64,000 nt of DNA, taken from Eutypa lata. Taxonomy: Eukaryota > Ascomycota > Sordariomycetes > Xylariales > Diatrypaceae. The translations under genes were made by a program, and so were the position numbers. Numbering within the stretch: position 1 is the first letter of the stretch; the number at the start of each line of letters is the position of its first letter. Shown here in pieces: positions 24,208-38,310 of the stretch. Where the stretch lies: NCBI GenBank assembly GCA_022661535.1, contig JAKULF010000005.1, positions 5,270,001 through 5,334,000 on the forward strand, written 5' to 3'. The notes under the pieces are model-generated. The model was not told where the DNA came from. It was given only the letters and a program-made list of their open reading frames with translations, and did no database searches.

Positions 24208-24221
24208 AACGTCTTCTTTTT

Positions 24222-24540
24222 TAATATGTTATAATTACTTGTTACATTGTTAAAATTATAACGCTTTAAGCTTTTTTTATATAATATTATCTTTAAACGA
24301 TTTTATTTAAAATAATTAAAATTATATTAATAATATATTAATTATAAAAACGTTTAAATAAAATAATTTTAATATATATAACTTTTTAAATTTAAATTTT
24401 AAAAAAATTATTTTTAATAAAAGTTATAATAATAATATATATATATATTTATAATCGTTATTTAATTAAAAATATTATAATTTAATTAATTTTTTTATAT
24501 ATATTTTTATTAATTAATTATTAAATATTAAAATATATAA
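24222..24540 (-). mobile_element. Miniature element C (RIP-mutated MITE relic) and flank
   Basis: The stretch AAATTATAACGCTTTAAGCTTT onward matches the RIP-mutated, inverted centre and arm of element B (compare 39138-39230). It is thus a related element in reverse orientation, with a diverged left end. The segment recurs at about 39285-39600 in the same orientation. Confidence 0.6.
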
Positions 24541-24619
24541 ATAAATATTAATTTTAAATAATTTTTAAAAAATAAAATATATATTATTATTTAAAAAAGT
24601 TTATATTAATTTAATTATA

Positions 24620-24750
24620 AATTTAAAATATATATTAATTTTTATATTTTAAATATTATATATAATATTTTAAAATATTTTTAATATTTAACTTTTTATT
24701 ATTATTATAAATTATTATTAAAATATTTTATTTATTAATATATTTTTTTA
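24620..24750 (+). repeat. Direct repeat (twin at 37985-38110)
   Basis: TATTAATTTTTATATTTTAAATATTATA, then a shared 100-bp tail ending ATTTTATTTATTAATAT, occurs at both places with only a few differences. Part of the nested-repeat fabric of the AT block. Confidence 0.65.
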
Positions 24751-27700
24751 TATTAATAAACGATTAATTTTTTAAAAATTTAAAAAAAATTAAAAAAAAT
24801 AAATTATAAATTTATTAAAATTAAATTTTTAATTTTTATATTTATTTTTATAATTTAATTATTTAATTATTAATTTTATTTATATATATATATATTTAAA
24901 ATTTAATTAAATTATTATTTATTAATAAACTTTTTAATTTTATATATAAAATTTACGATATTATTAATTAATACGTTATTAATTATATAAAGTAAAATAA
25001 AATTTAAAATTTTTAATTTTAAAAATAACGAAAAATTTTAATTAAAAGTTATTAATTATTAATTTTTTTTTATATTATATATTATAAATATAAAAAAAAA
25101 TAATTAATAAAAACGAATCTTTTTAATAAAAATTAAATTAATTTAAAAGTTATTTTAAATTTTTTAAATTAAATATTAAAAAGAAAAGTTTTTAAATTAA
25201 ATAAATATAATAATTATAAAAGAAATATTATAATAATATAAAGTTTTAAAAAATAACGATTTTTTTTCTTTATAATAAAAATTTAATAAATATTATGTTT
25301 TTTATTTTTTTAATTAATTTAATTAATTTATTAATTAATATATTTTTTTATTTTTTAAACGATTTTTAAATTAATTTTAAATTTAACTTTATTACGAATT
25401 TATTAAAAGCTTTTTAATTAAAAAGTTTAATAAAGTTATTTATTAAATTTTAATATAATTATTATTAATTTTTTAAAATATATAATAATAATTAATTTAA
25501 ATATAACGTTTTTTTTAAATATTATTTTTTTTTTATTTTTTTAAAAATATTTATATTATTTTTTAATAAAATAATAAGTTTTTTAAACATTAAATTAAAT
25601 TTTTATAAAAAGTTTTTAATATTAATTATTTTTATTATTATAATATTTAAAATTACGTATTTAATTTTTATTATATAATAAATAATAATCGTTTAAAATT
25701 TCGAAATTTATATAATAAAAACTTTTATTATATAAAATATATAATTTATAATTAATTTATTTAAATTAAAATTATTATTATATATTAATAAATAAAGTGC
25801 TTTAATAGCGATTTATAATAATAATAAAAAATTAAACATTAAAAGTATTTTAAAATGTTACGTATAACACTTAAAGCATAAAGATTAATATATAATTCGA
25901 GCTTGTAATTAAGTTAATATAAACTTTTTTAAATAATAACATATACTTTACTTTTCGAAAGCTATTTAAGATTAATATTTATTCGCGTATTTTAATATTA
26001 TATTTAAAATTTATTATTTTAAATAATTTAAAGTTATTATATTTATAATATAAATATTTTTTATTTAAAGTTTAATATTAAATTAATAAATTTATAATAT
26101 TATTTATATATTTTAATAAATATTTAATATAATTTATATATTATAATAATAAATTATTTATAAATTAACTTTAAATAAACGTTATATAAATTATATTAAA
26201 TTTAATTATATAATTTAAAAAATTAAATTTTTTAATTAAATTTATATATTTAAATATTTTATTTTTAATAATAATTTTTTAATTTTAAATTATATATTAT
26301 TTATAATTTAAAATAAACGAAATAAATAACGGTTTTATATTATTTATATTTATTATTTAAAGCGATTTTTTAATATATTATTATTAATTTAAACGAATAT
26401 TTAAAAATTAATTAATTTTATTTAAAATTTTAATAATAATTATTTTAATAATAATTTTTATAAGTTTTATAAAACGCTTTTTATTTATATTAAATAATAA
26501 AAAATTATTAACGTATAAAGTTATAATATTAAAATTATAAAATTTAATTATTTTAAAATAATTTTAATTTTAATTTATTAAATTAAATTAATTTATTTAA
26601 GTTTATATAAAAAATTTATTAATTAAAAAATATAATTTAAATTATATTTATATTTATATTTTTTTTAAAAAAAATATATATTAAAATATTTTTTTAATAA
26701 TAAAAATATTTTTATAAATAATTTTTTTTTAATTTATTATTAAAATACATTATAATAAAGTTTATTTATATAATATATTAATCGTATAAAGTTATAAAAG
26801 TTATAAAAGTTTATTAATATATAATTTAAGTTATAATTATAATAATTTTATTATAATTAATATTTTTTTATTATATAATTTTTTTATATATATATAAATT
26901 TTTAATTTTTCGAAATTATTTATTAATATAAGTTTTTTTTATAATATTTATATAATGTTTATTAAATATTTATATATTATTTTAATTAATAAAATAAATT
27001 TAAATAATTTTTAATTAATGTTTTTTTATATTTTTATAAATATTATTTTTATTTATAAGTTTTTTAAAAATTTAAATTTTTTTTTAATCGTTATATTTAA
27101 AAAAAATAATATAGTTTTTTATTTATAAATAAATTATAAAAATCGTTTTTTTTAAACGAAAAAAATTTATTATATAATAAAAGTTAATATAATTAATTTA
27201 ATTTTTAAAAAACTTTTAATTTATTAAAATTTAAACTTAAAAGTTATTATATATATAAAATAATTAAATTATTAAAATTAATTAAAAGTTATTTTATAAT
27301 TAAATTTTATATTATAATTACGATTTATTTTTAAATTATAACGTTTATATATATATATAAGTTTTATAAATTATAAGTTTATAAATTTATAAATTATAAG
27401 TTTTATTATTATTTAAATTATTTAATTTTATATTTTATTAAATAAAATTTAAATTTAAAAACTTTAAATTATAATTATTATATTATAAGTTTATTATATT
27501 AAAAATTTATATTTTATTTATTTATATATAATTAATTTTAAAAATAAATAATTAAAGTTATTATTATTTAAATTAAAAATTAAATAATTAATATAATATT
27601 ATTTAAGTTATTTAAATTTATAAATTATTTTATAAATTTATAAATTATAAATTATAAATTATAAAATTATAAATTTATAAATAATTAATAAATTTATAAG

Positions 27701-30700
27701 TTTATAAAGTTATAAAGTTAAATTTAAAAAAATTAAATATATAAATTTAAAAAAAATATATTTAATTAATTATAATTATAAATTATATATATATATTTTA
27801 AAATAAATATATTTAATTAAAAATTATTATAATAATAAATATATATTTTTTATATATTTAATAATTATTTAATTACGTAATTATTTACGTAAGTTAATAA
27901 CGTAATTTCGTAATTTAAATTTAATATAAAATAATTTTTAATTAAAATTAAAACTTTTTTTAATAACGAATTATTTTTAAATATTATTATTATTAATTTA
28001 TATATAAAAATAAATTTATATTATTATTTTAAAAACGTTATTAAAACTTATAAATTTATATTTTTAATTATTTATAATATTATTATTAATAAAATCGAAT
28101 TTAAAATTATATTTATTAATATTTTTACTTTTTTAAATAAATCGTATTTAATATAATTTAATTATAATTTTAAAATGTTTTTTAAAAACGTTATATATAT
28201 AAAGTTTAAAAAAAAATTAACGATTACGTTTATATTTAATAACTTATTTTTTATTTTTTTTTATTTTTTTTTATTTTTTTCGTTTTTAAATATAATATTA
28301 TTATTATTATTTTAAATATTATTTTTTTTTTATTAATTTAATAACGAAGTTATTTTTAAATTTATTTCGAAAATAATTAAATAATATTTTTTAAATTAAA
28401 AAAAATATTTAATTTTATAAAGTTTTTATATATTATAATATAAAAAATTATAAAAAAACGTTTTTTTTTATTAATTATATAATATAATTTTTTTTTTATA
28501 TTTTAAAAAAATATTTTTTATATTTTAATTAATTAATTTTTTAAATTAAGTTTTTTTAATTAATAAATATAATATAACGTAATTTTAAAATATATAAATA
28601 TTTATAACGAAATAAATAATTATTATTAAAATTTAATTTTTTTTAATAAATTTTCGTAAATATTATATTTTTAATTAATAATTATTTTTATAACGTAATT
28701 TTAAAAATATATAAAAAAATTTATTTAAATTATATAAATTTTATTTTTATTTTATATAAATTTAATAATACGTTTTATAATTTTATTTTAATATTAATTA
28801 TAAAATAATAATAATTAAAATTTAATATTACGTTTTTTATAAAATTTATTTATTTTAAATATATTAAATTTTCGTTTATTATTTAATTTTAAAACTTAAA
28901 TTATTATTTTTTAAATATAATTTCGTAAATATTATTAAATATTATTTTTAATTTTTATTAATTTTATATTATAATATCGATTATAATTTTTAATTATTAA
29001 ATTATAATATTAATTATTACGTAATAATATAAATTATATTATATTTATATTATATTATATAATTTCGTTTATATAAATTAATTTCTTTTAAATTTTTTTA
29101 AAATAAAAGCTTTTTTATTTTTATTATATTATAAATCGTATAAAATAAAATTTTAATATTTTTAAATTTAAAGTTTATATTATAAAATTATTTAATAATT
29201 TAAATTAAACGTTTAATATTAAAATAATAAAGTTATTAATATTATAAAATAAGTTTTTTATAATGTTTTTATTTATTATAATTTTTTTATTATTATTATT
29301 ATTTTTTAATATATATTTTTATATATTTTTATTAATTTCGAATTTAAATATATTAAAAATTTATAATAAAAACTTTTATTTTTTTATATTAATTATTATA
29401 AAAATCTTTTTATTTAATAATTTTAAAATATTATAATTTAAATAATTATTTTTTTTATATTATATTTTATTAAAAAATATTTTAAGCGAAAATTCTTTAA
29501 TAATTAAAATATATAATATTATTAAATTTAAATAAAATTTATTAAATTTCATTAATTATTATATAATAATATTAATAAATAAAACATAAATAAAATTTAC
29601 TTTAATATTAATAATAAAACGATTTTATTTAATATTTTTAATCGTTTTTTTAATTAAATCGTTAAAATTATTAATAATATTAATATTTAAATTATTATTT
29701 TATAATAATTAATTTTTCGTATTATTTATAAAATATATTTAAAAAGTTATTATTTAATAAATAATAATTATAACGTTTAAAACGTTTTTTCGTACAATTG
29801 TTTTAATATTTTCTTTATTTTTAACGATTTTTTATTTAATAAAAATTAAAGTTATAATATTTTTTAATTTAATTTATTAATATATAATATTAAAAATTAA
29901 TTTATTATATTATTTAAATAACTTTTTTAATGCATTTCGCTTTATAAAAATAATAATTAAAAAAGTAAAATTTTTATATATATTTTTAAATTTAATAAAA
30001 ATTATTAAATTATTAAATTTAATTAAATAATTATAATTATTATAATTATTATTATTATTATTATTATTAATTTTATTTTTATTTTTATTTTTACTTTTAT
30101 TATTATCGTTTTTTCGTTTTTTATTTTTATAATATTAAAATATATAATTTTATATTTTTATATAATTTATTAATGTTTTTTATTTAATTTTAAAATTTAA
30201 TATTAAAGTTTTTAATAAATTTATAAATAAAATAATTAATTATTTATAATATAAAGCTTATAATTTTATATTAATAAATAATTTTATTTTTTATAACGTT
30301 TATAAATATTATAATATAAACGATTTTATTTAATTTTATATTAATTAATTTTATTTTTTTTATATATTTTTAAAATTATATAATAAAAATAAAAAGATTT
30401 TTTTTTAAATTATAAAAGTTATTTTAAATATTTCGTTAACGTATTATATTAATTATTAAAAAAATAAATTATAAAATTTTTAAAATTTCGATTTTTAAAA
30501 TTATATTTATAATTAATTATTAAAAGTATTATTTATAAGTTTTTATAATAATTTTCGTAAATTTAATTTTAACGAATTTAAATAATTTTATATTTTTTTT
30601 ATAATTAATTTATTTTAAAATAAAATTTAAAATATTACGTTAAAGTTTTTAATTATTAAAACTTTTAAAATAATTTTATTTTTTAATTTTAAAAGAAAAT

Positions 30701-33700
30701 CTTTTTTTTAAATTTCTTTTTAATAAATTTATATAAATTTTTATTCGTTTTTAAAAATTTAAAAAAACGAATTTTTTAAATATTATAATTAAAATTATTT
30801 AAGTTTAAATTATTTAAATTTAAATTATTAAAATTTATATTTTATATATTTTTATATTATTTATTAAATTTATTTATTTATTAAATTTTTTTATAATAAT
30901 ATTAAAAAAAATATAATTTATTTATTTATTTAATTTTATTATTTTAATATTAATTAAATTATAATAATTTTTTAATAAAATAATTATTAATAAAGTTTTA
31001 AATTATTATTTATAAATATTATAATAAAGATTTATAAAATATAATTATTTAAATTATAAAAAGTATAAAAATTTAAAATAAATTTAATATATAATTTAAT
31101 TTATTATAAAATTAATATTATAAAAGAAATATTTATATATTTAAATGAAAAAATAATAATAATTTATTTATTTATTTTATATTAAATATTTAAATAAATT
31201 TTATAATTAAAGTTTTAATAAAGTAAATATTAAATTTAATTTTATTTTAAATAATATATTTTTTATATTTAATATTATAATATTAAAATCTTATAAAATA
31301 AATAAATTTATATTTATTAATATTTATATATTTATTTTATATTAATTTATTAATTACGTAATTAAAATTAATTTTAACGTTACGATTATTTATATATAAA
31401 CTTTAATTTTATATTTATATATTTTTAAGTTATTTTATAATAATATTTATATTATTTTAATATTAATTTTTTTTATTAAATTTTTATTATTAATATAATT
31501 TATTTTTCGATTTAAATTCTTTTTACGAAATTATATATAATATTTTTAATATTATTTATTATTATAAAAAATTTATTAAATTTATAATAATTTATAAATA
31601 TTAATAAAAAAAGAAATTATATATTTAATTTTAATAAAAAAATTAATTTAAATAATTAATTTATTTATAAAATTTTAAAATATTTTTATTATTAAAATAA
31701 AATTATTTAAATAAATAAAAAAGTTATTTAATTATTAAAGTTTTAATTAAATTAAAAAAATAAAATATTAAATTATAATTTAATTTAATAAAAAAAATAT
31801 TATTAATAACGTAATTATTATAATTTTCGATAATATTAAAAATTCGTTTATTTTTTATTATTATTAATATTAATTTTTTTTAAATTTTTTTTAAATTAAA
31901 ATTAATAAAACATTATTATAAATAATATATTTATTTTTATATAAGTTTTTTAATTATTAATTTATAAAATTAAAATTATTATTATATTAAAATATATAAT
32001 TTATATAAAAAACTTAAAATTAATAAAATTTATATTTTATTATTATATTAATTTTTATATTTATTTTATTTTTTATTAAATAATTTAATTAATTTATATT
32101 ATAAATATTAAATTATAAATATAAATAAAAATATTATTTATATTATAAATATATATTTTTCGTTAAAGTTTTACTTTTAAATTATAACGTTTTTTTTAAT
32201 TTTTCGTATTTTTTTTTCGTATTATTAAATTTTTAAAAGCGCTTTATTTTTATATATTACGTTATTATCGTTTTAATTATTTTCTTTTTTTTAATATATT
32301 AAAAAAATCGTTTTAATTAAATAATAAAATTAAAACGAAAATTTTATATAATTAATTTTTTTTATATAAAAAATAATATAAAATTATATATATAAATATT
32401 TTTATTATTAATTCGTAATTATATAACAACGTTAACGTATTAAATATATATTATATAAATAAATATATATTTAATTTTATTTTATTTATATATATTTAAA
32501 AAAATAAAAATATTTTATATTTTTATAATTTTTAATATTTTTTTTATTATATATTAATCGTTATTTTAACGTTTTAATATCGTTTTAATTTAATTATATA
32601 TTATTATTTTTATTACTTTATTTATTTATTTTATAAACTTTAATTTAATATATATATTTTTATTAAGTTTTTTTTATAATTTTTTATATTATTTAATATT
32701 AATATATTTTCGTTATACGTTTATTATTTTTAAATTTAATTAATTTTTTCGCTTATTATTTAATTTTTATAAAAAAGATTTTAATTATTAAATTACTTTT
32801 TCGCATGCATTACGTAATGATTACATTTTTTTATTAAAACGATATAAATTTTAAATTTTATTATTTTTTTTAAAAAATATAAATTTATTAATAAAACGTT
32901 AATTTTTATTTTAAATATTTTTAAAAACGTTTTTTTATAAACTTTATATACGCGATATAAATATAACTTTTACGTTTTTTATAACTTTTTTTTTATATTT
33001 TTAAATATTTTTTTCGATTTATATTATATTATAATTTTAAAAGTTATTATTAATTTTATAATTATAATATATATTTATTATATATAAATAACGTTATATT
33101 TTTATATTAACTTTATTAATTTAATTAAAGTTAATTATTATATTTATAATTTAATTTTAAATTTATTAAAATGTTTTTTTAAATTAATTATTTATTTATA
33201 TATATTTTTAAAAAAATAAAAACTTTTTTATAATTTTATTATTACGTTATTAAATTAAACTTATTATATTAACGTTATTTTATAACGAATTAAATACATT
33301 AATATGCTTTCTTTTAAATTAAATTATATATCGTATATATTTATTTATTTTTTATAAATTATTTATATTTTTTTAAATCGTTTATAATTTATTTTTAAAT
33401 TTTTATAAAATAATATAATATTTATATTATTTATAAAATTAATAATAAAAAATATTAAATATATTATAAAATTAATATATAAAATAATAATATATAAAAT
33501 AAATAATATAAAAAATAAAAGTAATTTTAAAAATTTTTTAATTTAAATAAAAATCGATTTTATTATTTCGTTATTAAAATATAATTATATCGTTTTTTTA
33601 AAATAACTTTATAATTATATTAATAATTATATTAAAATGTTTTTTTAAAAAAATATATATAATAATTTTTTATAATTTATTTTATTAAATGCTTTAATAA

Positions 33701-36700
33701 AATTTAATTATAATAACGTAATAATAACGTTATATATTTATATCGCTTACGTTATATTTATAAATAATTATATTATTAATTTCGTAAAACGTTTTTTTTT
33801 TAATTTTATTCGTTTTAAAAATTACCGTTATAATAACGATATAAAAACGCTTTAAAAATAACTTAATATAAAGTTAATAAACGTTAACTTTATTAATATT
33901 TTATATAAAAACGATTTATATATTTTAAAAAAAATCGTTTAAAATTAAATTTAAATTTAATAATTTTTATAAAACTTTTATTTATATTATATTTTTAATA
34001 TTTCTTTACGTTATTTTTATATTAATTACGTATTATAATTATTATTTTATTATTATTAAATATTATTATTTTAATATATTTATAAAGTTTATTAAAAAAT
34101 TTAAAAAAAATTTATTTATTAATATTTTTATTTTTTCGTTATATATTTATATTATAAATATTATATTATTATTTTAAATTAAATTTAATATTTTCGTATT
34201 TATTTATAATAAATTATTATATAACTTTATTTATTTTTTTAACTTTTATAAATCTTTTATATTATTAAATACTTTAATTAATATATATTATTAACTTTAT
34301 TTTTATATTTTATAAAAAAGATTTATTTTATTATTTCGTTATTTAATTATAATAATTTTATATTAAATTTAATAACGTTATTATATAACTTTATTATAAT
34401 TATATATATTTAATAATTATTTTTTTTATTTTTTTATATTATTAATTATTACTTTTTTTAATATTTAACGTTTTTTTAAATATTAATTTATTTATTATTA
34501 TTATTAATATTAATATAATTTTATTCGTTATTTTTTTTATTTTTTAACGTTATTAATACGTTTTTACTTTAAAAACGATTTTTCGTTTTAATTATTATAA
34601 TTCGTTTATTTATTTATATTTAATTTTAATTTTATTTTTATTTTTTATTATATATTTATTATTAACTTTATATATATAAGTTATAATACGTAATTTAAAT
34701 TATATTAATTTATTTTTTTTTTCGAAAATTATTTTTAAATCTTTTATAATTTAAATTAAATCGATTATATTTAATTATTTTTTTTAATATATTATTTCGC
34801 TTTTAAATATTATAAATATAAGATTTTATTATTATATAAACGTTAATAAATTATTATATTTAAATATAATTTTATTTAATTTTTTTTATAATAAATAATA
34901 AAAGTTAAAGTTTTTTATAAAAACGTTATTATTTTATAATTATAACGTTATTATATTATAATTAATAAAAATTTTTATTTTTTTATATTTTTTATTAAAA
35001 AAGTATATATTAATTAAATTATAATAACGTTTTTTTTTAAAATAATATAATATTAAATTTTTTTTTATTTTAACGTTATAAATATATAACGTTTATAAAT
35101 ATAAAAAATAATTTTATTATTATATTTATATATTAATTAATATTTTTTTTAAATAATATATATTTATTATTATTATTTAACGTTAATATTTAATTTATTT
35201 TTTTCTTTTATATATTTTAATATATAACTTTTATTATAAATTAATATTATTTATTACGTTTTATATTTATTTTTTAAATATAACGTTATTATTTAAATAT
35301 ATTATATATATAATAATAACGCTTTAACTTTTCGCTTTATTATTTTTTCGTAATCTTTTAAATTTAACTTTTTATTATTTTATTATATAATTTTATTTTT
35401 AAATTACTTTTATATTAATATTAATTTATACGTTTTTTAAAAACGTTATATAATATTTTATTTTAAATTATTTTAATTTAATTATATAAATTATTTAAAT
35501 ATATTTTTTTATATTATTATTTTATAATAATAATTTTATATTATATATTTTTTATTATAATTAATATATTTTATTAATATAAAAATAAAATTTTATTAAC
35601 CGTTATTATATAAAAAAATACGGCTTTTCGTAAACTTTAAAAACTTTTTTTAACTTTTAAAATTAATAAAATTTTATTTTATAAATTATAATTTATTATA
35701 TTAAATTCGAAAAATTTAATCGAAAAATTAAAATATAAGTTATTAATAATAACAAGGTTATTCGAATTATCGTAATATTTACTTTTATTTATAAAGTTTA
35801 TAATAAATTATATATTATAATAATTTAAATATTTAAAAGATTCGAAAAATTTAAATTATAAAATTTAAATTTTTTTATTTTTTTTTTAAAATTTAAATCT
35901 TAAGCTTTATAAATTTATTATTACGTATTACGAATTTTATAAATTTAATTATTATATTATAAACTTTTTATATTAATTATTATATATAAATCTTTTATTT
36001 AACTTTATATATATATTTAATTTTACGTTTATATATAAGTTTAATTAATTTATAATTAAATTAATTAATTAAAGTTATATTATATAATTATATTATTTAA
36101 TTATATTATTTAATTATATTATTTTAAAATTTTTTAAATAATTAAAGCTTTAAAGTTATAATTTATAAATTTATAAATTCGAAAAATAATTAATAAATAA
36201 TTAATAAGTTTATAAATTATAAATTTATAAGTTTATAAATTAATTATAAAGTAAATTTATAAGTTATTTAATTAATTATTATTATTTATAACTTTTAAAT
36301 TTATAATTATTATAATTATTTATATATAATTATAAATTAATTATAAGTTTAAAAATTATAAAGTTATAAATTATAAAATAAATTTATAAATTATTTAATT
36401 ATTATTATTATATAATTATTATAATTATTTATAATTATAAATTTATAAGTTTAAAAGTTATAAAATAAGTTTATAAGTTTATAAGTTTAAAAGTTATAAA
36501 ATAAATTTATAAATTTATAAGTTTAAAAGTTATAAGTTATAAATAATTAAAATTAAATAACTTATAAAACTTAAAAAATATATTTAATTAAAATATTAAA
36601 TTTTTTTTAAAATTAATTAAAAAATTAACGTTAATTAATTTTAAATTAATTTAACATTAAGTTTTTATTAATTTAAAATCGATTAATTAATAAAAAATAT

Positions 36701-37984
36701 TTTTATTAATATTTATTATTTATATTAATTTTATTTTTACGATTAATTTTACGATTAATTTTAAGTTATATTAAAATAAAAGATTTTTTAAATTTAATTA
36801 TTATTATTTTTTATAAATATTAATTATTTTTTTATTATATATACTTTTATATTATAACTTTTATAACGACTTTTTATTTTATAATATATTATAATATAAT
36901 TAAATTTATAATATTTATAATATTAAATTAATTATAATTTTATTTTATATAAATTATATTAAAAAAATTAAACTTTTTAAATTAAACTTTAAACGTATAA
37001 CTTTATTATTATTTTTACGTTTTAAATATATAATATTATTATTATATATTTTATTTTAAAGTTTTTCGAAATTTATTTTTTTACGTATTATATATTATTA
37101 TTATTTTATTTTTATAATTACTTTATAAAATCTTTATCGTTAATATTACGTAATAATTTTACGAATAATTCGTTAATATATATTATTATTTTTATTTTTT
37201 ATTTTTATTTAATTATTAAAAACTTTTAAAATTTATATTATATTTTTCGTATATTAATTTACGTTATTTTTAAAAGTTAAAATAACGTTATTATTAAAAA
37301 GAAATATATATTACGGTTATTACGTTATCGTTTTACGATTTTATTATTATATTTATTATTTATATAATTTTTTTAAATATTTTTTTTATAATTTTAAAAA
37401 ATTAATTTATTATTTTAATAATAATTTTTCGTATACGTTTAATTAATATAATAATTTACGTTTTCGTTATAACTTTAAATTAATATTTTAACGTTATTAA
37501 TAAAGCGATATTTATTTAAGTTTTTTTTTTTAATTTTTTTATATATTTTTAAAATAATTCGAAAATTATTTATCGTTATTAACGTTATATTATTTTCGTA
37601 AAAACATTATAATTACGTCGTTAATGCGTTAATAACGTATAATTTAATTATTTCGTTTATAACGACTTTTATTTAAATTAACTTTATTAAATTAATTAAA
37701 TTATATATTTTTTTTTTAATATTTCGTTATTATTATTTAAATATTATACATTTAAATTTATATTTAAATAATATTTACTTTATATAATATTAAAAGAATT
37801 TTTATTTATCGTTATTAATAGTTTTTTTATTACGTATTTATTATACAATTATTACGAAAACGTTATTAAAATAAAATAATATTATAAATTTTAATTTTAA
37901 TATTAAAAAATAAATTTTATTATTATATAATTAAAAAATTTAATTAAAAACTTTTTTATTAATTTAATAAAAATTTAATAATAT
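24751..37984. other. T-rich part of the RIP block
   Basis: No frame and no intact element. ATTTATAA-like arrays lie at 27360-27720 and 36160-36560. At 25790-25990 CpA and TpG dinucleotides reappear (GTGCTTT, AACACTTAAAGCAT), marking a small, less mutated patch. The consistent T excess on this strand suggests the original elements were coded on the minus strand. Confidence 0.6.
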
Positions 37985-38124
37985 TAAATTTAAATTATAT
38001 ATTAATTTTTATATTTTAAATATTATACGTAATATTTTAAAATATTTTTAATATTTAATTTTTAATTATTATTATAAATTATTTTTAAAGTATTTTATTT
38101 ATTAATATTAAATTATATATAAAA

Positions 38125-38310
38125 AAAATAAAAAAAAATTTATATAAAAAAAACCTTATTTTTAATATATATAAAGCTTAAAATTATTAAATTAAATTAA
38201 GCTTTTTTTAATTAAAATTTAAAATTTATAAAGATTTTTTTATATTAAATTTAATAAATATATAAAATATAATTAATTAAAAAAACTTAATATATAAAAT
38301 AATTAATAAA
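38125..38310 (+). repeat. Direct repeat (twin at 39610-39785)
   Basis: The run TATTAAATTTAATAAATATATAAAATATAATTAATTAAAAAAACTTAATATATAAAAT is shared by both copies almost exactly, with matching flanks. The pair brackets the twin of the GC island and could be the eroded ends of one element. Confidence 0.65.
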
